Shown: piece by piece, positions 59,646-59,740 of the stretch
Layout of the letters: every line of letters starts with the position of its first letter
How positions within the stretch are numbered: the stretch's first letter is position 1
Source: Collinsella sp.
Lineage (GTDB): Bacteria; Actinomycetota; Coriobacteriia; Coriobacteriales; Coriobacteriaceae
Direction: 5' to 3'
NCBI GenBank assembly: GCA_031295385.1
Contig: JAUMOL010000003.1
Coordinates: 1-59,740 of the forward strand
DNA length: 59,740 nucleotides
Notes under the pieces: generated by a model
Told to the model about the DNA's origin: nothing
Seen by the model: the letters and a program-made list of their open reading frames with translations, nothing else
Database searches by the model: none
Program-made: the position numbers and the translations under genes

Positions 59646-59740
59646 CGTAATTAAGTTTCCTGCTCTACAGTCCTGCGCAAGACGGAAAGCACATTAAGTG
59701 CTTTCCTTTGCGTGCGGAACTCGCGATAAACTTAATTACG
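59646..59740 (+). repeat. nested-hairpin element, copy 3 (touching window end)
   Basis: Outer arms CGTAATTAAGTTT (59646-59658) and AAACTTAATTACG (59728-59740) pair exactly and may continue beyond the window. The 69-nt core matches copies 1 and 2 except in the inner stem, here GGAAAGCAC/GTGCTTTCC, again with loop ATTAA. Orientation is that of copy 1. It lies upstream of the amino-acid importer operon. Confidence 0.85.

Overview
The window is high-GC bacterial DNA with short intergenic gaps and good GGAGG-type ribosome binding sites. Two surface proteins end in LANTG sortase signals. There are LTA-synthase-type and PTS genes, a Tat-type lipoprotein signal, and a TadA-glycerate kinase fusion. 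Together these suggest a Gram-positive, high-GC gut anaerobe of the Coriobacteriia, most like Collinsella. That is my reading of gene content, not a database match. No phage, plasmid, CRISPR array or rRNA operon is visible.

Layout. 1-1.3 kb: an IS3-family element touching the window edge. 1.36-6.1 kb: potassium locus (kup, a small membrane protein, a short KdpD, KdpE). 6.3-9.6 kb: nitroreductase and a lipoteichoic-acid-synthase-like enzyme. 9.67-15.1 kb: a striking symmetric locus, in which a 1362-residue sortase-anchored protein lies between two arrays of about 61-bp hairpin units and, outside those, two inverted copies of a nested-hairpin element. 15.2-20.8 kb: flavodoxin-like protein, heterodimeric ABC exporter, frameshifted second surface protein. 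20.9-23.8 kb: hairpin-rich zone with SRP RNA, the TadA-glycerate kinase fusion, tRNA-Ser. 23.8-38.4 kb: TetR, LemA, IlvE, DedA, CysE, a second ABC exporter with its MarR regulator, a nitroreductase, a sigma-54-like regulator with degenerate motifs, YeiH and a GntR regulator. 38.5-47 kb: GlmS, LacI regulator, HAD phosphatase, LarE, an AlbA_2 regulator with a dense operator cluster, and a secreted nuclease. 47.3-54.7 kb: a glucitol-type PTS regulon (GntR, TIM-like isomerase, IIA, frameshifted GutM, IIBC, IIC, FGGY kinase, class II aldolase, HAD phosphatase) tied together by ATAGACGTCTAT-type operators. 54.8-59.5 kb: an EF-G-like GTPase and a polar amino-acid ABC importer. The window ends inside a third copy of the nested-hairpin element.

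The most unusual signals lie between genes. (1) Three nested hairpins share a core of about 70 nt but have different, internally matching outer arms, with compensatory changes in the inner stem. (2) Two hairpin arrays bracket one surface-protein gene. (3) Ten small palindromes share a GGGAC-type core on exchangeable stems. Two genes (a surface protein and gutM) each carry an apparent single-base deletion inside the N-terminal hydrophobic segment or just after it.
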